The position numbers and the translations under genes are program-made. Shown one piece after another: positions 15,453 to 24,729 of a DNA stretch of 64,000 nt. A model generated the notes under the pieces. It was not told where the DNA came from and ran no database searches. It was given only the letters and a program-made list of their open reading frames with translations. The stretch comes from Variovorax sp. PAMC26660. Its GTDB lineage: Bacteria > Pseudomonadota > Gammaproteobacteria > Burkholderiales > Burkholderiaceae_C. The number at the start of each line of letters is the position of its first letter. The stretch's first letter is position 1. The stretch lies in assembly GCF_014302995.1 (NCBI RefSeq), contig NZ_CP060295.1, positions 2,905,501-2,969,500 on the forward strand, in the 5' to 3' direction.

Positions 15453-18400
15453 CTAAGGCAGCTGCGTCCAGCTCTGGTTGTTCCCCCCGTTGCACGTCCA
15501 GGTGATCAACGCAGTGTCCTGCGTCGTCGCGTTGTTCGGCACGTCGAGGCACGAACCCGAAGCGCGGTTCTTCAGGGCCCCGCCCACCTGGCTCCATTGC
15601 GTCGTGTCGCCCGCCGAGCAGGCCAGCTGTACCACCGCCGCGTTCGTCGTCGCGGTGCCGCTCTGCGCCAGGCACAGGCCGCTGTGCTCGGCCTTGAACT
15701 GCACGTAGCCGCCGGGCAGGCTCGTCACCGTGAACTTCTCGTTGCCCGCGTTGCCGCACGGCCACTGCACCGCTGTCGTCCCGCTCGTCGTCGCCGCAGC
15801 CTTGATGTTCACGCACAGGTTGCTATGGTTCGAACGGATGCGGGTGATCGTCGGCGTCGGGTCCGTGTCCTGCGACCGCACGTACTCGCGGATCGCCACC
15901 ACGTCGGCGGCCGGCAGGCTGCTGGCGTTGCCGTGACCGCTGGCCAGCACATCTTGCAGCGTGGCCGCCTGTCCGTTGTGGAAGAACGCCGTCGTGTTCC
16001 AGGTGCCCAGCAGCGTCGGGGTGTCGAAGCCCACGCCCGCCAACGGCTGGTTGCTGCCCTTGCCCGACGAGAGCTGGATGGTGCCGACGTCGTGCCGCAA
16101 CCCGTCGCGGAATGTGGCGCCGGTGTGGCAGGTCACGCACTGCGCCGAGGCGAACAGCGCCTGGCCCCGCGCCGCGTCGACGCTGAGGCTGCCGTCGGCG
16201 TTGCGCGCCGGGCTGCGCATGTACTTGTTCAGCGAGGTCAGGTAGGCCGTGAGATCGTCCAGCTGCGCGCTCTTGCCGGCCTTGGGTGCGCCCAGCGGAT
16301 CTTGCGTGGCCGTGAAGTCCGCGTTCGTCAGGAAGCCGAGGCCGCCGAACTCGTTGCGGATGTCGTTCTCGAAGTCCTGCAGCTCGTCGAAGTTGGCCGT
16401 CCAGTGCAGCTTGCCGTGGCCCATGCCGCGGCGGCCCATCAGGCTGATGGTGCGGCGCAGGCCTTCGCCGCGCTGGGTGAAGTCCCACACCATGCCGTCG
16501 TCGCCAGCGTCCGCGTGGCAGCTTGCGCAGGAGATGTAGTTGTCCTTGCTCATGCGCCGGTCGGACGCGTTGTAGAACACCTGCTTGCCGCGCAGCGCCG
16601 CCGCCGCCATCGGCTCCTGCGCCACCGTCGACACGTTCTGCAGGAAGGTCGCGGCCGCCGATTCGGACGACAGCACCGAGGCCACGTCGTGCACCGACAC
16701 CGAGCGCGCCAGGAAGTTGTTGACGAACAGGCGCTTGCGCGTCGCGTCCAGGTACAGCCCGTGCGGCGCGCTGCTGGCGTTGATCTCGCCGCGCACCGTG
16801 CGGCTGTACGGATCGACGATGGCCACGCGGTTGCCTTCCATCTGTGCCACGAAGATGTAGTCGCCCGACGGAGAGAACAGCGCGGCGCGTGCCGGTGCGC
16901 GGTCGTCGAAGTCGATCTGATCGCCGAACACTTCCGCAGCCGTCTGCAGATTGACCTGCGACAGGATGGAACGCACCGTCTGGTCGTGCACCAGGTTGTT
17001 GCCGTCCCTGAACTTGCCGCGCACGATGTTGTCCTTCTTCGAAGGCAGCACGGCGCGTGTGCCGTCCGGCGAGATGATCACCTGGCTCAGGTAGTTGGCC
17101 ACGCCACGTGCACGGCTCTCGGTGTCGATCGTGGCGGTGTCCACCGGCAGCGCGATGGTCGTCATGGCGCTCATGCTCTGCAGGTTCACCTTGTGCAACT
17201 GGCCGCCGGTCATCTTCGACTTGAAGCGTGTGACGTACGCCAACTGCGAGTCGGCATTCACGGCGATGCCGCGCAGGGTGCCTTCGAGCGCGACCGCGCC
17301 GGTGGTGGCGCCATTGCTCGGGTCGAAGCTCATCAACACCGACTTGCTCTCCAGCGTCAGCAGGCCCCGGGTGCCGTCGGGCGTGAAGGCCACGCCATAA
17401 GGTCCGCTGCCGTAGGCGAGCGGCACGGTGGCCGAGAGGCTGCCGTCTGCCGCGCTGAGCGCCACCAGCTTGTCTTCGCCCTGCACCGTGACCCAGATGC
17501 GGCCGTCGGGGCCCACGGCCAGCGTCTTGGGCTCATCGCCCACGCGCACTTCCCAGCGCTTGGCCAGGGTCTGTGCGTCGATGGCGGCGACCGTGCCGCT
17601 GTCGGGGTTGACCGAGTACACCGAGTTCGCATCGCCCGCGATGTTGGTGGTGTGCGTCGGCGCCCGCGCCGTGGTCGGGGCGATCACGGTGAGGTTGTAG
17701 GTGTGGAAGGTCTCGCGGCCGGAGGCATCCTTCACCGTCAGGGTCACCGTGTAGTGGCCGGGGCGCGTGTAGGTGTAGGTGTAGCTCGATGCGCTCGAGT
17801 AGGCCGTCTGCGTGCCGTCGCCGAAGTTCCAGCGGAACTGTGCGCTGCCGCTGCCCAGCGTGCCGGGGTTGAACTGCAGTTGGCCGTTGACGAGCTTCGG
17901 TCCGCCGCCGATGCCGGGGTCGCCGATGATGGTCTGGCCGCCCAGCGTCGCCACCTCGCCGTCGGTGAGCACGCGGTTGTAGACGCGCACTTCCGCCAGC
18001 CTGCCGTTGAAGAGCGCGGCATTGCCCTGGATCTGCCCCAGCAACTGGAACTTGTTCGACAGGCCCTTGTTGCCCGTGGTGCCGGTCGAGGCGGCCTTTG
18101 CGCCGTCCACGTACACGGCCTGCGCACCCGAAGCGGCATCGCGTGTCATGACGACGTGGTGCCACTGGTCGTTGTTCACGGCCACCGACGAGCGGGTGCC
18201 GGCGTCGTTGCCGACCGACAGCTTGATGAAGCCGCTGCTGTCGAGCCAGCCCCAGAACACATCGTCCGCACCGCCGGACTGGTCGCGTCCGAAGATGCCG
18301 GGCGCGGTCCAGGAGTTTGCGCTGCCGGTTTGCGTGGTCTTCATGTAGAAGCTCAGCGAGGCGGTGCCGCCCAGCACGGTGGCCACGGTGTCGTTCTTCA

Positions 18401-20162
18401 GCGGTACGCCGGCGGTGCGGTTCGCGAAGTTCAGTCCGATGCTTTCAAAGGCGTCGCCCGAGGCCGGCGTGCCGTTGTTGCTGCCGATGGTGTCGGCCAG
18501 GTTGCCGGTCAGCGCCCAGTGGTGCATCAGGCCGATCTCGGTCGCATTGCCGGTGTTGAAGGTCGACTTGTAGTCCGCGCCGATCGCGTTGCCCGCATAG
18601 TCCTTCACGCCGTTGGCCGGCAGGAACACTTCATAGCTCGTGCCCGGCTGCAGCGGCTGCTCGGGCGAGAAGTTGATGATGCCCAACTGCACGCTGTAGG
18701 TGCCCGCCAGCGTGTTGCCGCCCACCGGGCGCACGATGAAGGTGTTGGCGTTCACGCTCTCGGGCCGGATGTTGTCGGTCATGCCCAGGCCGATGCGCGA
18801 GGTCAGTGCCTGCTGCTTGGCGCCGTTGGCGGGCGAGACCTGTTTCACTTCGGGCTTGGTGATGTCGGGGTCGACCGCATGCACGATGAAGCCGCTGCCC
18901 GAGCCGTGGTCGTTGCCCACGAAGACGAGGTTGCCGAACATCGCGACCTGCCCGTTGTCCGAATGCGTGAAGTTCGGGTCGTCCTCGCGCAGGATGCTGC
19001 CGCGGCCCACCTCCACGTGATTGAGCGGATTGCTCACGTCGACCTTGTGGATGCGGGTCTGCGCGCCCTGGATGACGTAGTTGTCCTGCGTGGCGCAGTA
19101 CAACTGCTCGTCGATGACGAGCCGGTTGTCTTCGGCCACGAAGCGCGAGCGGTCGCTCAGGTCGTAGCTGTACATCTTCGCGCCGCTGTTGCGCGCGGAG
19201 GCATGCAGGTTCCTGCCGTCGAAGCAGGTCGCGTAGTAGAACGGCGTGGTGCCGACGATGGCGTCGAGCACCTTGGGGTTGAGCGGATCGGAGATGTCCA
19301 GGCTCGCGAAACCTCCGTTGCTTTCCATGGCGGTCAGCACCATGTGGTTGCCCATCGTGAAGATCGGGCCGATGCGGAAACCGCCGAGTTCACCGGTGGG
19401 CACCGGATTGGGCCTGCCGGCGCCGCGGTTCGCGACCACGGCGTTCGCGGGGTCCGTGGCATCGACGATGAAGATGCCACGGCCCGCCGACGCCACGTAC
19501 AGGTAGGGCGCCTGCCACCAGAGCTGCCAGGCCACGTTCTCGTAGTCGCCGCCGCTGACGCCGGGCAGCGCCAGCTTCTTCACCTGCTTGATGTCGTTGA
19601 TGTCGGTGAAGTCCCAGAACTCGACGCCGTTGATGCTGGGCAGCACCACGTAGGTCTTGCCGCCGATCTTGGCGGTGCCGAAGGAGTGCGTTTCGCGGAA
19701 CTCCTTGGTGCGGGCCTCGGGTTCGTAGATCTTCTTGACGAGCTGGATCTGGCGCGGGTTCGACACGTCGTACAGCAAAAAGCCGCCAGGGCCCAGGCCG
19801 CTGTCCGGCGCGAAGGAGGTGAGGAAGTAGCCGTTGACCATGATGCCGGCGTTCATGCCGTAGTCCTTGCGGCCCGGGTAGGTGGCGGGCACCTCGCGCG
19901 ACTCGTAGGCACTGCTGTGCGCCGGGTCGAGCGGGTGCGCGGCGCTGGTGATCATCGACACCGGCTTGAACAGTTCCGCCGAGGTGTAGGTGAGGTTGCC
20001 CAGGCCCGGTCCCTGCAGCGGGAGCGGGTCGGCGACGGCTGCGGAAACCGCCGTGGCCATGTTGCTCAGGGTCGTGATCGGACTGACCCCGGTGATTGCC
20101 GCATGCGTCAGCAAAGTGACGCATGGCAGCAGGAACGCCATCAAGTAATACCGGATTTTCAT
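15453..20162 (-). CDS. Large secreted multidomain protein: beta-propeller, LamG, PKD, di-heme cytochrome c and ricin-B lectin
   Basis: 1569 residues from the ATG at 20162 (GGAGG site just upstream; the in-frame start at 20225 has none). Order of parts: signal peptide (1-22, ends LLTHA); LVIVD-type propeller repeats (about 70-430); Ig-like Big domain (about 437-540); LamG/concanavalin-like domain (about 544-740); PKD domain (WNFGDG near 776); YVTN-type propeller (about 850-1160); cytochrome c peroxidase-like module with two haem sites, CASCH (1212-1216) and CVTCH (1342-1346); C-terminal ricin-type trefoil lectin (about 1440-1569) with repeated QW-type motifs. It is probably periplasmic or exported and binds carbohydrate while carrying electrons. 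It is monocistronic with its own terminator. No close functional analogue is recognised. Confidence 0.85.
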   Translation of the reverse strand: MKIRYYLMAFLLPCVTLLTHAAITGVSPITTLSNMATAVSAAVADPLPLQGPGLGNLTYTSAELFKPVSMITSAAHPLDPAHSSAYESREVPATYPGRKDYGMNAGIMVNGYFLTSFAPDSGLGPGGFLLYDVSNPRQIQLVKKIYEPEARTKEFRETHSFGTAKIGGKTYVVLPSINGVEFWDFTDINDIKQVKKLALPGVSGGDYENVAWQLWWQAPYLYVASAGRGIFIVDATDPANAVVANRGAGRPNPVPTGELGGFRIGPIFTMGNHMVLTAMESNGGFASLDISDPLNPKVLDAIVGTTPFYYATCFDGRNLHASARNSGAKMYSYDLSDRSRFVAEDNRLVIDEQLYCATQDNYVIQGAQTRIHKVDVSNPLNHVEVGRGSILREDDPNFTHSDNGQVAMFGNLVFVGNDHGSGSGFIVHAVDPDITKPEVKQVSPANGAKQQALTSRIGLGMTDNIRPESVNANTFIVRPVGGNTLAGTYSVQLGIINFSPEQPLQPGTSYEVFLPANGVKDYAGNAIGADYKSTFNTGNATEIGLMHHWALTGNLADTIGSNNGTPASGDAFESIGLNFANRTAGVPLKNDTVATVLGGTASLSFYMKTTQTGSANSWTAPGIFGRDQSGGADDVFWGWLDSSGFIKLSVGNDAGTRSSVAVNNDQWHHVVMTRDAASGAQAVYVDGAKAASTGTTGNKGLSNKFQLLGQIQGNAALFNGRLAEVRVYNRVLTDGEVATLGGQTIIGDPGIGGGPKLVNGQLQFNPGTLGSGSAQFRWNFGDGTQTAYSSASSYTYTYTRPGHYTVTLTVKDASGRETFHTYNLTVIAPTTARAPTHTTNIAGDANSVYSVNPDSGTVAAIDAQTLAKRWEVRVGDEPKTLAVGPDGRIWVTVQGEDKLVALSAADGSLSATVPLAYGSGPYGVAFTPDGTRGLLTLESKSVLMSFDPSNGATTGAVALEGTLRGIAVNADSQLAYVTRFKSKMTGGQLHKVNLQSMSAMTTIALPVDTATIDTESRARGVANYLSQVIISPDGTRAVLPSKKDNIVRGKFRDGNNLVHDQTVRSILSQVNLQTAAEVFGDQIDFDDRAPARAALFSPSGDYIFVAQMEGNRVAIVDPYSRTVRGEINASSAPHGLYLDATRKRLFVNNFLARSVSVHDVASVLSSESAAATFLQNVSTVAQEPMAAAALRGKQVFYNASDRRMSKDNYISCASCHADAGDDGMVWDFTQRGEGLRRTISLMGRRGMGHGKLHWTANFDELQDFENDIRNEFGGLGFLTNADFTATQDPLGAPKAGKSAQLDDLTAYLTSLNKYMRSPARNADGSLSVDAARGQALFASAQCVTCHTGATFRDGLRHDVGTIQLSSGKGSNQPLAGVGFDTPTLLGTWNTTAFFHNGQAATLQDVLASGHGNASSLPAADVVAIREYVRSQDTDPTPTITRIRSNHSNLCVNIKAAATTSGTTAVQWPCGNAGNEKFTVTSLPGGYVQFKAEHSGLCLAQSGTATTNAAVVQLACSAGDTTQWSQVGGALKNRASGSCLDVPNNATTQDTALITWTCNGGNNQSWTQLP

Positions 20163-20308
20163 CGTCGCCTCCAAGTTGTTAGAAGTTCGCAGGGCAACCC
20201 ATTTCTTTTTCTTCGGCAGACTCATCGCAAAGTGCGCGCGCAGGACGCACCCCGGGCAGGCGAGGGGTTCATCGCCTCCCGTAAAAAACTCCCTCCAGGG
20301 CGGCAGCG

Positions 20309-21160
20309 TTACTTCACGCCGCCCGATTCATAGATGTCCCATGCGTCCTTGGCGCTGGCGCCGCGGTGGATCATGGCCATCAGCGCGCTCACCACCGCCG
20401 ACGGGTTGGCGTGCTGGTAGACGTTGCGTCCGTACACCATGCCGACCGCGCCCTGGTCCATCAGCACGCGCGAACGTGCGAAGACCTGTTGCAGGTCTTC
20501 GCGTCCGCCGCCGCGCACGAGGACGGGGCAGCGCGCGGCCTGCACCACGCGGTGGAAATCGGCGGGGTCGCTGGTGGGGTCGGCCTTGACGATGTCGGCG
20601 CCCATCTCGCGCGCCAGGCGCACCAGCGTGACGATCTTCTCGGCATCGCCGTCGACCATGTAGCCGCCCTGTTCGCTGTGCGGGCGCATCACCAGCGGCT
20701 CGATCATCAGCGGCATGCCGTAGCGGTCGCAGTCGGCGCGCACGCGCGCGATGTTCTGCACGCACTGGCGAAACAGGTCGGGCTCGTTCGGCAGCATGAA
20801 CAGATTGACCACCACGCAGGCCGCGTCGCGCTGCACGGCCGGCAGCACCGGGTCGTGCTCGTTCTGCAGCAGGGCCCACATCACGCGGTGCGCGGTGGCG
20901 TTGTAGGGGTTGCCCATGTCGATGCGCTGCACCAGCGCGGGCTTGTCGCGGCCCGGGCGGTCTTGCAGCAGATCGGCCTGGCCGTAGTTGAGCTGGATGG
21001 CGTCGGGGCCTGCGGCCACGAGCTTGTCCATCACCGCCGGCATGTCTTCGAGCCCGTTGAGGAACGAGGGCTCGTTGCACACGCCGTGGTCGAGCGCGAT
21101 GTCCAGGCAGCGGCCGTTGTTCAGCAGCCGGTTCAGGCGTGCGGTTTTGTCCTTCGACAT
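20309..21160 (-). CDS. DhnA/LsrF-type class I aldolase family protein
   Basis: 283 residues from the ATG at 21160, which has AAGGA upstream; an earlier start at 21247 adds a leader without a site. The motif LDIALDHGVCNEPS near the N-terminus and ADIVKADPTSDPADF (Schiff-base Lys candidate) are typical of the fructose-bisphosphate aldolase class I DhnA and LsrF group; VRGGGRED is the phosphate-binding region. It is the last gene of the minus-strand sugar operon after an aldo-keto reductase and an RbsABC-like transporter. It probably cleaves the phosphorylated sugar made by the kinase and dehydrogenase on the other arm. Confidence 0.85.
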   Translation of the reverse strand: MSKDKTARLNRLLNNGRCLDIALDHGVCNEPSFLNGLEDMPAVMDKLVAAGPDAIQLNYGQADLLQDRPGRDKPALVQRIDMGNPYNATAHRVMWALLQNEHDPVLPAVQRDAACVVVNLFMLPNEPDLFRQCVQNIARVRADCDRYGMPLMIEPLVMRPHSEQGGYMVDGDAEKIVTLVRLAREMGADIVKADPTSDPADFHRVVQAARCPVLVRGGGREDLQQVFARSRVLMDQGAVGMVYGRNVYQHANPSAVVSALMAMIHRGASAKDAWDIYESGGVK

Positions 21161-21209
21161 ACGAAAGAAATCCTTGTGCAAAGAAGTGAAGGGATGACGC
21201 AGCGGGCCG

Positions 21210-22202
21210 TCAGGCCAGTGCGTCCAGATGGCGGCCGGCTGCCGCATCGATCAGCAGCAGTGCGTCGTCGCGCAGCGTGATCGAGCCGGCGGCCGCGTTC
21301 TCGATGGCCTGCTTCGGCACGCGCGCGCCGCACAGCGCCACCGAGACGCTGCCGCGTGCGAGCGTCCACGCGATCATCATCTGGCCGAACGAGCATTCGA
21401 GCTGTTTGCGCAGAGGCTCCAGCTCCTCGAAGAAGGCCTTGAGCTTCGCGCGATTGGCGGCGCTGAAGCGCGGGTTGGTGGCGCGCTGGTCGTCACCGGT
21501 GAACTGGCGTTCGGGATCGATGGGGCCGGCCAGCAGACCGAGCGCGAGCGACGAGTAACCGAGCACCGCGACGTTGTGCTCGCTGCACAGCGGCACCAGC
21601 GTCTGTTCGATCTCGCGGTCGATCAGGCTGTAGCGCTCCTGCGCCGCATCGACCGGCCCGTACTGCAGGTACTCGGCCAGCGTCTCGGGGCTCACGTTGC
21701 TCACACCGATGGCGCGGATCTTTCCCTGCTTCTTCAGTGCGAGCAGCGCGTCCATGGTCTCGGCCACGGGCGTGGTGCTGTCCTGCCAGTGCGTGATGTA
21801 CAGGTCGATGTAGTCGGTCTGCAGGCGCTTGAGGCTCTCTTCGCATTCATGAAAGATCGACTCGCGGCCCAGGTAGCGGTACACCGGGTGGCCGTCTTCT
21901 TCAAAGAAGTGCGTTCCCTGTTGGGTGTGCCACACCAGCCCGCACTTGGTGGCAATGACGGCCTCCTGGCGGCGCCCCTTGAGCGCAGTGCCGACGATGC
22001 TCTCGGAGCGGCCCAGGCCGTAGGCCGGGGCGGTGTCGATCAGCGTCACGCCCGCGTCCAGCGAGGCCTGGATCGCCAGCACGGCGGCCGCGTTGTCGCC
22101 GCCGCCCCACATCCATCCACCCATGGCCCAGGTGCCCAGGCCGATGGCCGAGCTTTCGATGCCCGAGGGGCCGAGGGTGGTCTTTTTCATCGGTGCAGTC
22201 AT
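21210..22202 (-). CDS. Aldo/keto reductase
   Basis: 330 residues from the ATG at 22202, which overlaps the permease stop by 4 nt. A much longer in-frame ORF upstream only reads through the permease gene. The AKR fold is shown by GLGTWAMGG, the catalytic tetrad region IDTAPAYGLGRSE (Asp and Tyr), VIATKCGL (Lys) and YITHWQDST (His), plus IGVSNVSPETLAEY. It is most like the YajO/IolS subgroup. In this operon it likely interconverts a sugar aldehyde or ketone and an alcohol with NADP(H). Confidence 0.88.
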   Translation of the reverse strand: MTAPMKKTTLGPSGIESSAIGLGTWAMGGWMWGGGDNAAAVLAIQASLDAGVTLIDTAPAYGLGRSESIVGTALKGRRQEAVIATKCGLVWHTQQGTHFFEEDGHPVYRYLGRESIFHECEESLKRLQTDYIDLYITHWQDSTTPVAETMDALLALKKQGKIRAIGVSNVSPETLAEYLQYGPVDAAQERYSLIDREIEQTLVPLCSEHNVAVLGYSSLALGLLAGPIDPERQFTGDDQRATNPRFSAANRAKLKAFFEELEPLRKQLECSFGQMMIAWTLARGSVSVALCGARVPKQAIENAAAGSITLRDDALLLIDAAAGRHLDALA

Positions 22203-23221
22203 CGCTTGGTCTTTCGGGTGTTCAGGATGTGGTCGATGGTCACGGCCGCGAGCAGGATCAATCCCTTGATCACGTCTTGCCAGTAAGGCGACACGTCGAG
22301 CAGGATCAGCGAGCTGGTCACCACCGACAGCAGGGCCAGGCCGAGCACCGCGCCCAGCACCGTGCCCGAGCCGCCCTTGAGGCTGGCGCCGCCGATCACG
22401 GCAGCCGCGATCACGTTGAGCTCCATGCCCACGCCGAAGGTCGGCGTGGCGGCGCCGAAGCGCGCGGTGTAGATCACGCCGGCCAGGCCCGCCGAGGCCG
22501 AGCACAGCACAGTGACCCAGAACTTCACGTGGCCCACGCGAATGCCCGAGTACAGCGCGGCCTTCTCGTTGCTGCCGGTGTAGAACACGCGGCGCAGCAG
22601 GGTCGATCGGCGCAGCACGAAGTCGCTCACCACCACGATCGCCAAAAAGATCAGGATCACAGCCGGAATGCCGAACAGCGTGCCCTGGCCGATGAACTTG
22701 AACTCGGCCGGCAGCGAGAACAGCGACTGCGGCGTGCCCTGCGTCAGCGCCAGGCACAGCCCGCGCACGATCACCATGAAGGCGAGCGAGGCGATGAAAT
22801 GGTTCAGCCCGATGCGCGTGACGCAGCCGCCGATCATGGCGCCGATCAACGCGCTCGCGCCGATGGCCACCAGCCCGGCGGTCCACGGGTCCAGGCCCAT
22901 GAGGAACAGCTTGCCCGTGACCACCATCGCGAAGCACACCACCGAGCCCACCGACAGGTCGATGCCGCCGACGATCAGCAGGATGGTCATGCCGACCACC
23001 ACGATGCCCTCGATGGAGAACGACAGCAGCATTGCGCGCACGTTGTCCCATGTCAGGAAGTAGGGCGAGGCGAAGCTCATGGCCACGCACAGCACCGCGA
23101 TGATGAGCAGCAGGCCCATCTCGCGCATGCTGGTGAGTCGGTTGGGCGGTTTCGCCGGGCCGCCCGGGGCCTGCCGCGGCGGCACACCGGCGCCGGCGTC
23201 GAGTTGTGCGGGGTAGTTCAT
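22199..23221 (-). CDS. Sugar ABC transporter permease, RbsC family
   Basis: 340 residues: a cytoplasmic N-tail of about 45 residues, then about ten helices. The RbsC hallmark is VGMTILLIVGGIDLSVGSVV and the coupling loop is VLRRSTLLRRVFYTGSNEKAALYSGI. Its ATG overlaps the ATP-binding gene stop (ATGA). It is the membrane subunit of a ribose/galactose-type importer (CUT2), acting with the ATPase at 23218 and binding protein at 24726. Confidence 0.92.
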   Translation of the reverse strand: MNYPAQLDAGAGVPPRQAPGGPAKPPNRLTSMREMGLLLIIAVLCVAMSFASPYFLTWDNVRAMLLSFSIEGIVVVGMTILLIVGGIDLSVGSVVCFAMVVTGKLFLMGLDPWTAGLVAIGASALIGAMIGGCVTRIGLNHFIASLAFMVIVRGLCLALTQGTPQSLFSLPAEFKFIGQGTLFGIPAVILIFLAIVVVSDFVLRRSTLLRRVFYTGSNEKAALYSGIRVGHVKFWVTVLCSASAGLAGVIYTARFGAATPTFGVGMELNVIAAAVIGGASLKGGSGTVLGAVLGLALLSVVTSSLILLDVSPYWQDVIKGLILLAAVTIDHILNTRKTKR

Positions 23222-24729
23222 GCCATCTCCTGTTCGAGTCCCGAGGCCAGCCGCAGCAGGGCCTCTTCCGTCATTTCGTTGTCTTGCAGTTCACCGGCCA
23301 GCCGGCCGTCGCGGATCACCAGTGCGCGGTCGCACAGCCCGATGATTTCGGGCAGCTCCGACGAGATCACGACCACGCCCACGCCGTGGCTCGCGAGTTC
23401 GCGCAGGATGTGATGGATTTCCGACTTGGCGCCGACGTCCACGCCGCGCGTGGGCTCGTCCATCAGCAGCACCGAAGGGTTGGTGGCCAGCAGCTTGGCG
23501 ATGGCCACCTTCTGCTGGTTGCCGCCCGACAGGCTTGCCACGTCGATGGCCACGCCGTCCGACTTCAGCTTGAGCTTGGCGCCCAGGTCGGTGGCCAGCT
23601 TGTATTCGGCCGCACGCTGCAGCAGGCCGAAGCGCGAGCTGACGCGCTTGAGCGCCATCGATGCGATGTTCTGCGCGATCGGCAGGTCGAGGTACACGCC
23701 GGCCGCCTTGCGGTCTTCGCTGAGGTAGGCGATGCCTTCGCGCAGCGCGTCGCTGTACTTGCGGATCGTGAGTGCCTTGCCACGCAAGCGCACGGTGCCG
23801 CGCATGGAAGGGCGCAGGCCGCACACGGTTTCCGCGAGTTCGCTGCGGCCGGCACCCATCAGGCCGGCAATGCCGAGGATCTCGCCGTGCTTGAGCGTGA
23901 ACGAGATGCCGTGCACGCGCTCGCCATCGGCGATGTCGCTTACTTCGAGCACGTGGTCGTTCGCGCTGCTGCTGTCTTGCTGCTTCGGCGGGTAGTAGTT
24001 GCCCAGGTCGCGCCCGACCATGCGGCGCACCAGGTCGTCGGCGTTCAGCTCGGCGAGCGGGCCGCTGTGCACGTTGCGCCCATCGCGCAGCACGGTGACG
24101 CGGTCGCCATGCGCAAAGATCTCGGCCATGCGGTGGCTGATGTAGATGATGCCGATGCCCTGCGCCTTGAGGTCGTGCAGCACCTTGAAGAGCGCGGCCG
24201 ATTCGTTGTCGGTCAGCGCAGCCGTCGGCTCGTCGAGGATCAGCACCTTGCAGTCGAGCGTGAGCGCCTTGGCGATCTCGATGAGCTGCTGGCTCGAAAT
24301 GCTCAGCGTGCTCACCAGCGAGGACGGGTCGATGTCCTGCCCCAGCCGCTGCAGCACCTTGGCGGCGCGCTCGTTCAGGCTGGCGTAGTTCATCCACGCA
24401 TGCTTGCCGGCGTTGATCTCCGGCATGAAGATGTTCTCGGCCACGGTGGCGTCGCCGCACAGGGCGATCTCCTGGTGCACCAGGCCGATGCCCAGGCGCA
24501 TCGCATGCGCCGGGCCGTCGATGACCACCTTGTGGCCGTCGAGCGAGATCGTGCCCTCGTCCGGCTGATGGATGCCATCGATGATGTTCATCAGCGTGGA
24601 CTTGCCCGCGCCGTTCTCGCCGCACAGGGCGTGGATCTCGCCGGCGTGCAGCGAGAAGTCCACACCCGAGAGCGCGCGCGAAGCGCCGAAGCGTTTGCTG
24701 ATGCCCTTCAGTTCGAGCAGTGCGCTCAC
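23218..24729 (-). CDS. Sugar ABC transporter ATP-binding protein, RbsA/MglA family (two ABC domains)
   Basis: 503 residues from the GTG at 24729, which overlaps the binding-protein stop (GTGA). The N-terminal ABC domain has Walker A GENGAGKST, signature LSISSQQLIEIAKAL and Walker B VLILDEPTAAL. The second domain has a degenerate Walker A (GLMGAGRSE) and the signature LSGGNQQKVAIAKLL, as usual for CUT2 ATPases. One more frame runs upstream in the binding-protein gene but is not coding. It energises import of the sugar or polyol used by this cluster. Confidence 0.93.
   Translation of the reverse strand: MSALLELKGISKRFGASRALSGVDFSLHAGEIHALCGENGAGKSTLMNIIDGIHQPDEGTISLDGHKVVIDGPAHAMRLGIGLVHQEIALCGDATVAENIFMPEINAGKHAWMNYASLNERAAKVLQRLGQDIDPSSLVSTLSISSQQLIEIAKALTLDCKVLILDEPTAALTDNESAALFKVLHDLKAQGIGIIYISHRMAEIFAHGDRVTVLRDGRNVHSGPLAELNADDLVRRMVGRDLGNYYPPKQQDSSSANDHVLEVSDIADGERVHGISFTLKHGEILGIAGLMGAGRSELAETVCGLRPSMRGTVRLRGKALTIRKYSDALREGIAYLSEDRKAAGVYLDLPIAQNIASMALKRVSSRFGLLQRAAEYKLATDLGAKLKLKSDGVAIDVASLSGGNQQKVAIAKLLATNPSVLLMDEPTRGVDVGAKSEIHHILRELASHGVGVVVISSELPEIIGLCDRALVIRDGRLAGELQDNEMTEEALLRLASGLEQEMA

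Noticed and set aside
15597..20333. A 1578-residue plus-strand ORF
   Set aside because: It runs antisense to the large minus-strand protein, whose signal peptide, haem motifs and terminator are convincing. Low-complexity composition rich in Arg, Ala and His is typical of a GC-rich antisense frame.
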